This document shows, in pieces, positions 9,602 to 18,886 of a stretch of 64,000 bases of DNA (the first letter of the stretch is position 1; each line of letters begins with the position of its first letter). The stretch covers positions 1 to 64,000 of the forward strand of contig JAJYDK010000001.1 of the NCBI GenBank assembly GCA_021777555.1, read 5' to 3'. The translations under genes were made by a program, and so were the position numbers. This stretch comes from Pseudomonadota bacterium. GTDB lineage: Bacteria; Pseudomonadota; Gammaproteobacteria; Steroidobacterales; Steroidobacteraceae. The notes beneath the pieces were generated by a model. The model made no database searches. It saw nothing but the letters and a program-made list of their open reading frames with translations, and had not been told where the DNA came from.

Positions 9602-11011
9602 TTGCGCATCCGCGTTTTCGGACACTACCTTTATGCCTCGATCGCGGTGCTCGCGTTCATCGAGGCCCTGGTGTTCTTCGGGGCGGTGTACGGGGCGGCG
9701 CTGCTGCGCTTCCACGGCTCGCTCAGCTTCAAGGTGGAGGACCCGGGGGACATCGGGGCGCTCTGGCCCCGGGCGGCGCTCTTCAGCGCCATCATGGTGA
9801 CCTGCCTGCTCGCCTTCGGGCTCTACAGCGCCCGCCAGCGGGCGAGGCTCTTTGGCATCGCGATCCGGATCATCCTCTCGGTGCTCATGGCCTTCGCCGT
9901 GGCCTCGGCGCTCTTCTACCTCATTCCCAATCTCTGGATCGGCCGCGGGGTGGTGGGCCTGGCGGCGCTTGGCGCGTTCCTCGGCATGGTGGTCTCCCGG
10001 TCGATCTTCTTCCGGGTGGTGGACGAAGACGTCCTCAAACGCCGTGTATTGATTTATGGGGCGGGACGGTCGGCTGCGACTATTGCGGAGCTGCGCCGCC
10101 GCTCGGACCGCCGGGGCTTTCACGTGGTGGGTTTCGTGCCCGCTCCCGGGGAGGTGCTGGCGGTCGATTCGGGGCGCCTGCTCGAGTCCTCCGGGTCCCT
10201 GGTCGAGCTCTGCGAGCGGCTGGACGTGGCGGAGGTCATCGTGGCCATGGATGACCGCCGCCGGGGCTTCCCGATCTCCGAGCTCCTCAATTGCCGCCTC
10301 GCCGGGGTGGATGTCACCGAGCAGCTCACCTTCCTCGAGCGCGAGACGGGCCGGGTGCGCCTCGACATCCTGAACCCCGCCTGGCTCATCTTCGGGGAGG
10401 GGTTCCGGCGCGATCCGGTGCGCCGGCTCACCTCGCGGGGGCTCGATCTCGCGGCCGCGCTGTGCGTGCTGGCGCTCGCCTGGCCCTTCATGCTGCTCAC
10501 GGCGCTCGCCATCAAGCTGGAGGAGGGGTGGAGGGCGCCGGTGCTCTACCGGCAGCGCCGGGTGGGGCTGCTGGGTGAGTCCTTCGAGCTCTTGAAGTTT
10601 CGCAGCATGCGCGTGGATGCCGAGAAGGACGGCCAGGCGCAGTGGGCGCGCAAGGGCGATCCGCGGGTGACGCGCGTGGGGGCCTTCATCCGCAGGGTGC
10701 GCCTCGATGAGCTGCCGCAGCTCCTCAATGTGTTGCGCGGCCAGATGAGTTTCGTGGGACCCCGCCCCGAGCGTCCGGAGTTCGTCGCCGAGCTCGCCGA
10801 GCGGATCCCGTACTACGTCGAGCGGCACTCGGTGAAGCCGGGGCTTACCGGCTGGGCGCAGCTCTGTTATCCCTACGGGTCATCCGAGCAGGATGCGCTC
10901 GAGAAGCTGCAGTACGACCTGTACTACGTCAAGAACAACACGCTGCTGTTCGACCTCGCGATCCTGGTGCAGACCGCGGAAGTGGTGTTTCTCGGGAAAG
11001 GGGCGCGCTGA
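9602..11011 (+). CDS. Undecaprenyl-phosphate sugar phosphotransferase, TIGR03013/EpsB-type (XrtA/PEP-CTERM-associated family)
   Basis: N-terminal TM helices ([35 protein letters not shown]), C-terminal bacterial sugar transferase domain ([18 protein letters not shown]...[10 protein letters not shown]...[13 protein letters not shown]), C-term FLGKGAR. TTG start preceded by GGGGGAG. Confidence 0.85.
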   Translation: MRIRVFGHYLYASIAVLAFIEALVFFGAVYGAALLRFHGSLSFKVEDPGDIGALWPRAALFSAIMVTCLLAFGLYSARQRARLFGIAIRIILSVLMAFAVASALFYLIPNLWIGRGVVGLAALGAFLGMVVSRSIFFRVVDEDVLKRRVLIYGAGRSAATIAELRRRSDRRGFHVVGFVPAPGEVLAVDSGRLLESSGSLVELCERLDVAEVIVAMDDRRRGFPISELLNCRLAGVDVTEQLTFLERETGRVRLDILNPAWLIFGEGFRRDPVRRLTSRGLDLAAALCVLALAWPFMLLTALAIKLEEGWRAPVLYRQRRVGLLGESFELLKFRSMRVDAEKDGQAQWARKGDPRVTRVGAFIRRVRLDELPQLLNVLRGQMSFVGPRPERPEFVAELAERIPYYVERHSVKPGLTGWAQLCYPYGSSEQDALEKLQYDLYYVKNNTLLFDLAILVQTAEVVFLGKGAR

Positions 11012-11014
11012 GGG
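10958..11014. repeat. 57-bp direct repeat, copy 1 (3' end of sugar transferase gene)
   Basis: gcgatcctggtgcagaccgcggaagtggtgtttctcgggaaaggggcgcgctgaggg; 55/57 identical to 12474-12530. Confidence 0.95.
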
Positions 11015-11067
11015 TCACAGCAAGGATCCGGGATCGATGCAAGCGCCCCGGACCGTCTGCGCATCCT

Positions 11068-12273
11068 TCAGACGAGAAGCCAGTATGGAATCCAGGCCAT
11101 CGAGGCGGTCCTCGCCACGATCGAATCGCCGCCGTACGCAACCACCACCTTCGATCCCGGGAATTTCTTGAGAAAGGCGCTGGCGCTGCCCAATGTCTTC
11201 GGCGCCGGCTCCCGGCTGAGGGTGCTCACGAAGCCTATCGTGCCCAGGCGCGAGGAGAACGCCAGTGGAACCTCCGCGCCGCCGCGGGTGCGCCACTGAA
11301 ACACCCGGCCCCTGAGCTGCGGCCGGTAGTGAAATTCCTGCCGCAGGTTCGCGTACAATCCACGTGTGAGGTCATCGGCATCCTCCAGAGCCGCCCCTTT
11401 CAGCCAGCTGGCGAGCCCCTGATCCTCCAGGAAGATGCCCGGTCGGCGCTCGCCCACCGCCGGTACCGTCCGGATCAGGAATAGCCCTTCCAGAGCGAAC
11501 AGGATCTTCTTGAGCGTGACCAGCGAGATCTGGCTCGCGCGCGCCGCATCCGCGGCCACAAACGCTCTGCCCTGCATTCTGGCCAGATGCGCAAGCAGGC
11601 TCTTCAGGGGGCCGTAGCCGAGCGTGGTCGCCGAGATCTGGCGCAGATCGCGGTTGAGCAGGGTGTCGAGATGGGCCTCGAAGCGCTGTTCGCGTACATG
11701 GGCGTCGCGAAAGCAGCAGATGCCGGGCAGCCCGCCGCACTCCAGGTAGCGCGCGAAGGCCGCGGCGGACTTGTGGCGGGTCTTGCCGTGCCCAGCGAGA
11801 AGATCCGTCAGCGCCCGCTCGCCGGATGCGTTCAATATCTGCTCGCACACTGGCGGCAGCGGCAGGCTGGCGGACTCGGCGGCCGTGAACGGCAGCAGCT
11901 CGAGCGTCACGATCCGGCCGGTCAGCGATTCCCGGATAGCGGCCCTGCTCGTGAACCGCACCGATCCGGAAAGAATGAATTGTCCGGGAGTGCGATGGGT
12001 GCGCACCCATTCCTTGAGCGCCGGAAAGAGCTCCGGACACAACTGCGCTTCGTCGATGCCGAAGGGCCTCTCTCGTCCGTCAAGAAACAGCTCGGGATCG
12101 GCGCGCGCCTGCTCGAGGTCGTGACGGCGGTCGAAGGTCACATGCGCGCTGCAGGTCGCCGCGAGCTGCGTCGTCTTGCCCACCTGACGCTGCCCGAGAA
12201 TCCCGACGATCGGGCTGTGCGTGAGCGCCTGTGCTATGAGGCTGCCGAGATACCTGGGGCGATCGTGTGGCAC
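11068..12273 (-). CDS. AAA+ ATPase with DUF4143 (ATP-binding protein)
   Basis: GILGQRQVGKTTQLAA Walker A, PFGIDEAQLCPELFPALKEWV, FILSGSVRF, then the DUF4143-type C-terminal half. Confidence 0.8.
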   Translation of the reverse strand: MPHDRPRYLGSLIAQALTHSPIVGILGQRQVGKTTQLAATCSAHVTFDRRHDLEQARADPELFLDGRERPFGIDEAQLCPELFPALKEWVRTHRTPGQFILSGSVRFTSRAAIRESLTGRIVTLELLPFTAAESASLPLPPVCEQILNASGERALTDLLAGHGKTRHKSAAAFARYLECGGLPGICCFRDAHVREQRFEAHLDTLLNRDLRQISATTLGYGPLKSLLAHLARMQGRAFVAADAARASQISLVTLKKILFALEGLFLIRTVPAVGERRPGIFLEDQGLASWLKGAALEDADDLTRGLYANLRQEFHYRPQLRGRVFQWRTRGGAEVPLAFSSRLGTIGFVSTLSREPAPKTLGSASAFLKKFPGSKVVVAYGGDSIVARTASMAWIPYWLLV

Positions 12274-12473
12274 GCCAGGATCTTATCGGCAAGCAGGCCC
12301 TCTGTAAATTCTTAAAGGCTATTCTCAGTAACTGCATATGGCGCGGCAGCCCAAGACCGCGGGCGAGACGGCGCCGATCATCATCGGATTGAAATCGCCG
12401 CCGCGAGGAGACGGAGCCCGGCCGCCAGGGGCTTCGGCAGGGCGCAGGACGCATCGGCCCAGCGGGCTCTGAC

Positions 12474-12530
12474 GCGATCCTGGTGCAAACCGCGGAAGCG
12501 GTGTTTCTCGGGAAAGGGGCGCGCTGAGGG
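12474..12530. repeat. 57-bp direct repeat, copy 2 (orphan duplicate of sugar transferase 3' end)
   Basis: gcgatcctggtgcaaaccgcggaagcggtgtttctcgggaaaggggcgcgctgaggg; two mismatches to copy 1 (one synonymous, one Val to Ala). Confidence 0.95.
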
Positions 12531-12554
12531 CTGCGCGCCCGTGTTGACCCGGTG

Positions 12555-12743
12555 TTACTCGCCGCCGTTGGTGTCCGGCGCGCCCTTGACGCGTGTCTTC
12601 CAGACTTCGAAGGGATCCCAGGCGTTCGAGCGCCGCGGAAGCATCCGTTGCGGGCTCTTGTCCTTGAGCGGATCGTGTGAGGCCTTGCGAGTGGCGGGGC
12701 TTTGAGCTGGCCGGTTGCGTTCAGCTTTCATCGCAGTGTCCAT
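12555..12743 (-). CDS. Possible small hypothetical protein
   Basis: ORF MDTAMKAERNRPAQ...SNAWDPFEVWKTRVKGAPDTNGGE; no family recognised. Confidence 0.3.
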   Translation of the reverse strand: MDTAMKAERNRPAQSPATRKASHDPLKDKSPQRMLPRRSNAWDPFEVWKTRVKGAPDTNGGE

Positions 12744-12969
12744 CCTCCGTCTCGATACCACGTTATGTCCCGGCGGACGCTTGCGCGTCGCCTCCGCACG
12801 CCCGGGACGCATCCTCGGTCCCGTTGCGGGGGACGTGAAGTGTAACTCATTATGTTGTCCCTTCCACCCCTATCTATAGCCGCGTCGTGTGACGGGCGTA
12901 TGACGGCGGCTCGCCCTGTCGCCAGGGCGCGAATTGTCACGCAACCTGTTGTGGATTTGTCATAAGGCA

Positions 12970-13001
12970 CGCAATACCGTGATGGGCATCACGGTATTGC
13001 G
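12970..13001. repeat. Perfect 15-bp inverted repeat with 2-nt centre
   Basis: CGCAATACCGTGATG-GG-CATCACGGTATTGCG. Confidence 0.95.
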
Positions 13002-13057
13002 AGTCCCGGAGGCAGTGTCCACCCGGGGTGGGGCGGCGTCTGTGAACTGCGTCACAC

Positions 13058-13087
13058 TGCGCAGGAACCGCATGCGCAGGAACCGCA
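13058..13087. repeat. Perfect tandem duplication of TGCGCAGGAACCGCA (15 bp x 2)
   Basis: Read directly: tgcgcaggaaccgca|tgcgcaggaaccgca. Confidence 0.95.
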
Positions 13088-13151
13088 GCGCGGCGGCAAC
13101 GAGGGCGGGGCTGGGGCGGGTCCGGGGAGCTCTCGCTCCCCGGAGGTGCGG

Positions 13152-14542
<1,391 letters not shown>

Positions 14543-14546
<4 letters not shown>

Positions 14547-15187
14547 GGTGGTGTCGTCCCGTTGCCGAGTTTGCCCTCGTTCAGCGATTTCTCGATGTTG
14601 GTGATGGCGGCGAGCTTGGCGCGCGCCTCACCGAGTTGTCGCCTGAGCGAGACATTCTGTTGCGCGGCGCTTCGCAGCTGGTGCTCGAGATCCGCCAACT
14701 TCTGAGCGCCGATGACGTGAAGAGTGCGGTTTTCCGTCTCGAGGGTCAATTGTCGCGTTATGAGGACAAGCTCGAGCCGCGCCAGGGTCTGCTCATCGGG
14801 CTTCAGGGCCGGGTGGCCATCGGCGAGCAGGCCGGTGAGGAGAGTCTGTGCCTGCTTCAGGTCCGAGGAGGGCGGATCGGAGGTCGCGAGCAGCAGCGCG
14901 TACTGCAGCGTCTCCCGCGGTCCTGATCGGCCCTGGTAGGCCGACTGCGCGGCATCGAGCATGCCGGCGCGGCCCGCGGCCGAGGCATCGAGGGCCCGGC
15001 CGACGAGCGCGAGGTCCTGCCCGGCGGCCGAGGGTGGGGGCGCGACCTGCGCCGTGTGCGAGGGGCCGGAGAACTGGTGCATCAGCTCGCGGCTCGTCTG
15101 GCAGCCGCTGAGGAGCGCGGCTGCCAGGAGCGCGGCCGCCACGGCCGCCTGTCTCGGGCAAGGGAATATCGGAGTCTTACGCGGCAT
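14543..15187 (-). CDS. QseG/YfhG-like lipoprotein
   Basis: Signal peptide with lipobox LLSGC; coiled-coil C-terminal half; located between glrK-like and glrR-like genes as in enterics. Start set at MPRKTPIFPCPRQ. Confidence 0.65.
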
Positions 15188-16655
15188 GGGCCTGCTTTCC
15201 TTGGGTGGGCGGTTGGTCGCGGATGACGCTGATCGGCATGCGGATGCGGAAATGCGCTCCGGGGTACTCCCCATCGATGATCTGCACGGTGCCGCCGTGC
15301 GCGGTCACGAACTCCATCACCACCGAGAGTCCGATGCCCGTGCCTTTGATCGAGATGCTGTTGGCGGCGCGGCCGGTGTAGAAGGCGTTGAAGACGTGCT
15401 GGCGCTCCTCGGCGGGGATCCCGGGACCGTTGTCGGCCACATCGAGGAGGAGGTGACGGTCCTGCGTGCGGGCGCGAATGTGGATGGTGCCGCCGCGGGG
15501 GGAGTACTTGACGGCGTTCGAGACCAGGTTCTCGAGGATCAGGCGGATCTTGCCGCGGTCGGCCATCAGCGTCACGTCGTCGATCTGCACATCGAGGCGC
15601 ATGCGCTGCGAGAGCACCGTCAGCTGCTGGCTCTCGAGCACCTGTTTCACGAGCGGCCGGAGCCGGAACTCGCTCGCATCGAGGCCGACGGTGGAGGTCT
15701 GCCAGGCGCTGAAGGAGAGCAGGTTCTCGATCATGCGCTGCAGCTGGATGCCGTTGTCGCGCAGGATCGCGGTGACCTCGCGCTGGCTGGCATCGAGCTC
15801 GCCCACCGCGCCATCCATCAGCAGCTCGGTCCCCTCGCGGATGTTGGCGAGCGGGGTTTTGAGCTCATGGGACATGTGGCGCAGGAACCGGTCGCGCTCC
15901 TCGTTGAGATCGATGAGGCGCCGGCGCAGCCACTCGAGCTGTCCCCCCAGGCGCTCGAGGTCGTGGGGACCTGCGACCGTGATCTCCTGGTGCAGGCTCC
16001 CGTGGCCGAGATCGCGGATGGCCCGATCGAGCTGGCGCAGCGGCCGGCCCACCATCAGGGTGAGCATGTAGATGGCGAGGAGTGTCAGCGGCACGAGAAG
16101 CGCGGCCTGCCAGAAGAGGCGCTCGCGCGCGAGGTCGGTGAGGCGCTGGAGCGAGGCGATCTCGGTGTCGATCTGCTCGTTGCTCTGCTGGGCGGTGCGG
16201 TCCACCAGGGCGCCGAGCTGGGCGAAGAGCTTCGAGAAATCCGCGACGTGCGCAGCGGCGATGCCGGGCGGCGTGGTGAGCACGAGGTGGCGGATCTGAG
16301 TCTGGAGCGCGGCGAGCCGGCCGAGCGTCTGGCGCATGTCCTGCGTCGCGTGCGGGAAGAGCTCGTTCCGGGTCGCGGAGAGCGCGTCATCGTGCTGCCG
16401 GTAGAGTGCGAGGAGCTTCGGATCCCCGAGCACGTCGTAGAGGCGCGAGGTGCGCTCCAGGGAATCGATCTCGCTGAAGAGCTTCTGGCTCTCGCGCGCC
16501 GCGGTGACCCCCTCGAGCACGATGTGCTGGCCCTTCGAGGAGAGGGTGCGGATCTGCAGGGCGGCAGTGACGATGGCCACCAACAGCGGCAGCGCGAGGA
16601 GCGCCAACCCGAGAAGCATCAGGCCGCTCAATGACTTGGGGCGGATCCAGCGCAT
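15177..16655 (-). CDS. glrK: Sensor histidine kinase, GlrK/QseE-like
   Basis: Two TM segments, HAMP, FLRHMSHELKTPLANIREGTELL H-box, DNGPGIPAEERQHVFNAFYTG and GTGIGLSVV ATPase motifs. Confidence 0.85.
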   Translation of the reverse strand: MRWIRPKSLSGLMLLGLALLALPLLVAIVTAALQIRTLSSKGQHIVLEGVTAARESQKLFSEIDSLERTSRLYDVLGDPKLLALYRQHDDALSATRNELFPHATQDMRQTLGRLAALQTQIRHLVLTTPPGIAAAHVADFSKLFAQLGALVDRTAQQSNEQIDTEIASLQRLTDLARERLFWQAALLVPLTLLAIYMLTLMVGRPLRQLDRAIRDLGHGSLHQEITVAGPHDLERLGGQLEWLRRRLIDLNEERDRFLRHMSHELKTPLANIREGTELLMDGAVGELDASQREVTAILRDNGIQLQRMIENLLSFSAWQTSTVGLDASEFRLRPLVKQVLESQQLTVLSQRMRLDVQIDDVTLMADRGKIRLILENLVSNAVKYSPRGGTIHIRARTQDRHLLLDVADNGPGIPAEERQHVFNAFYTGRAANSISIKGTGIGLSVVMEFVTAHGGTVQIIDGEYPGAHFRIRMPISVIRDQPPTQGKQAHAA

Positions 16656-16687
16656 CTATTGAATTTTACTCCTACGCCGATGCCGCA

Positions 16688-17683
16688 CTAGCCCCAGGGC
16701 TCGCGCAGCAGCCGCTTCTCCCACTCGAGCGAGGTGCGCACGATGGTGTCGAGATCATCGAGCCGGGGCGTCCAGCGGAGCTGCTTGCGGATGCGATCCG
16801 CCTGCGCCACCAGCGCGGGGGGATCTCCGGGGCGGCGTGGCTCCTCACGGACGGTCAGGCGCTGACCCGAGACCCGCGCCACGCTCTCGAGCACCTCCCG
16901 CACGCTGTAGCCGTGGCCGTACCCGACGTTGAGCACTGTCGAGTCGCCCCCATCGCGCAGGTAATCGAGCGCATCGAGGTGGGCGCTCGCGAGGTCCTCC
17001 ACATGGATGTAGTCGCGCACCCCGGTCCCATCGGCGGTCGCGTAGTCGGTGCCGAAGATGGACACGGCGGGGCGCTTGCCCACGGCATGCTCGCAGGCGA
17101 CTTTCACCAGAAGCGTCGCCTTGGGTGTGGCCTGGCCCAGGCGGCACTGGGTGTCCGAGCCCGCCACATTGAAATACCGCAGCGCCACGTGCTTGAGAGT
17201 CGAGGCCGCCGAGACGTCCCTCAGCATCCACTCCGACATGAGCTTGGAGGTGCCGTAGGGGTTGATGGGGGCGGTGGGGGTGTCCTCGGCGGCGACCCCG
17301 CTCGAGGGGATGCCGTAGACCGCGGCCGTGGAGGAGAACACGAAGTGACGCACGCCGGCCTCGACGCAGCACTCGAGGAGCGCGCGGGTCGAGCAGGTGT
17401 TGTTGCCGTAGTACTTCAGCGGCTCGCTGACCGACTCCGGTACGATGGTATAGGCCGCGAAGTGCAGGACGGTGTCAATCTGGTGCGTGCGCAGGGTCTC
17501 GAGCACAGTGTCGCGGTCGCCTGCTTTGCCGATGACGAGCGGGGTATCGCGCACCGCCTGGCGGAAGCCGCGCGAGAGATCATCGAGGACCACGACCCGC
17601 TCGCCGCGGGCGCGCAGTTGCAGAACGACGTGGCTGCCGATATAGCCGGCGCCGCCGGTCACGAGGATGCTGGAAGACTTCAT
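16688..17683 (-). CDS. galE: UDP-glucose 4-epimerase
   Basis: ILVTGGAGYIGSHVVLQL, YGTSKLMSEWML, GDPPALVAQADRIRKQLRW. Confidence 0.9.
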   Translation of the reverse strand: MKSSSILVTGGAGYIGSHVVLQLRARGERVVVLDDLSRGFRQAVRDTPLVIGKAGDRDTVLETLRTHQIDTVLHFAAYTIVPESVSEPLKYYGNNTCSTRALLECCVEAGVRHFVFSSTAAVYGIPSSGVAAEDTPTAPINPYGTSKLMSEWMLRDVSAASTLKHVALRYFNVAGSDTQCRLGQATPKATLLVKVACEHAVGKRPAVSIFGTDYATADGTGVRDYIHVEDLASAHLDALDYLRDGGDSTVLNVGYGHGYSVREVLESVARVSGQRLTVREEPRRPGDPPALVAQADRIRKQLRWTPRLDDLDTIVRTSLEWEKRLLREPWG

Positions 17684-17746
17684 CTACACTCCACGTCCAT
17701 GACGTCACGAAGCCAGTCATCATAAACGAATCACGATGAACGAACG

Positions 17747-18763
17747 GTGATGCCCAAAACCCCCGACCGCCCCGAAGCGAGACCTTCCCGTGAGCAGCCT
17801 TTCGCGGGCCTGACGCCCGAGCGCGTGCTCGATGCCTCGATCTACGCCGGCCTCGAGCCCGATGGGCGGCTCTTCGCGCTGAACAGCTACGAGAACCGCG
17901 TCTATCAGCTGGGGGTGCCCGAGGGCTTCCTCGTGCTCAAGTTCTACCGGCCCGCGCGCTGGAGCGATGCGCAGATCCTCGAGGAGCACGCCTTCACCGC
18001 CGAACTCGCCGAGGCCGAGCTCCCGGTCGCCTCGCCGCTCGCCCGGGAGGGTACGACGCTCTTTCGCTTCGGAGGGTTCCGCTTCGCGGCGTTTCCGTGG
18101 CTGCGCGGCCGCTCGCCCGAGCTCGATGCCCCGGGGGCGCGGGCGCTCCTCGGGCGCACCCTGGCGCGGTTTCACCAGGTGGGTGCGAGGCGCCCGTTCG
18201 CGCATCGGCCCGCCATCGATATCGAGCGCCTGGGACGGCAGGCGCGGCGGATCGTGCTCGGCTCGCCGCTCCTGCCCGAGGCGCTCCACCTCCAGTACGA
18301 GCGCCTGAGCGGCATGCTGCTCGAGCGCATCGAGCGAGTGTACGGGGAGGTGGGGCCCCTTGCTCGGGTGCGCCTGCACGGGGACTGCCATCTCGGCAAT
18401 CTCCTCTGGGGCGAGCAGGGGCCGCTCTTCGTGGACCTGGACGACTGCGCCATGGGGCCGCGCATCCAGGACCTGTGGATGCTGCTCTCGGGGGAGGCGG
18501 CCGAGCAGCAGGCGCAGTGGGCGCAGCTCCTGGAAGGCTACGGGCAGTTCGCGGATTTCGAGTTCCGGGAGCTGCGCCTCATCGAGCCGCTGCGGGGCCT
18601 GCGCATGCTGCATCACGCCGGCTGGGTCTGCCAGCGCTGGGAGGATCCGGCCTTCCCGCGCGCCTTCCCCTGGTTCGGCGAATCGCGCCATTGGGAGGGG
18701 TATCTGAGTGATCTCGGGGCGCAGCTCGCGGCCATCGACGAGCCGCCGCTGCTCGCGCTCTGA
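17747..18763 (+). CDS. srkA: Stress response kinase A (SrkA/YihE/RdoA)-like protein kinase
   Basis: ALNSYENRVYQLG, RLHGDCHLGNLLW, FVDLDDCAMGPRIQDLWMLLSG. Confidence 0.85.
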   Translation: MMPKTPDRPEARPSREQPFAGLTPERVLDASIYAGLEPDGRLFALNSYENRVYQLGVPEGFLVLKFYRPARWSDAQILEEHAFTAELAEAELPVASPLAREGTTLFRFGGFRFAAFPWLRGRSPELDAPGARALLGRTLARFHQVGARRPFAHRPAIDIERLGRQARRIVLGSPLLPEALHLQYERLSGMLLERIERVYGEVGPLARVRLHGDCHLGNLLWGEQGPLFVDLDDCAMGPRIQDLWMLLSGEAAEQQAQWAQLLEGYGQFADFEFRELRLIEPLRGLRMLHHAGWVCQRWEDPAFPRAFPWFGESRHWEGYLSDLGAQLAAIDEPPLLAL

Positions 18764-18886
18764 GGGCCCGCAAAAACGAGCGGAAATTCACGGTTTTTCA
18801 ATGCGATGGATGCGCAGCGCGTGGCGCGGCGTTACTGTGAAATGCAGGAATAATTCCACGCACATCTGCAGGGCCGCTTCCGCACC

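Noticed and set aside
9491-10828. 445-aa minus-strand ORF
   Set aside because: Antisense to the sugar transferase; His/Glu/Arg-rich shadow translation.
12970-13001. Interpretation of the long palindrome as a standard Rho-independent terminator
   Set aside because: No U-tract on either side and it lies ~150 bp from the nearest gene end; kept as an unexplained repeat instead.
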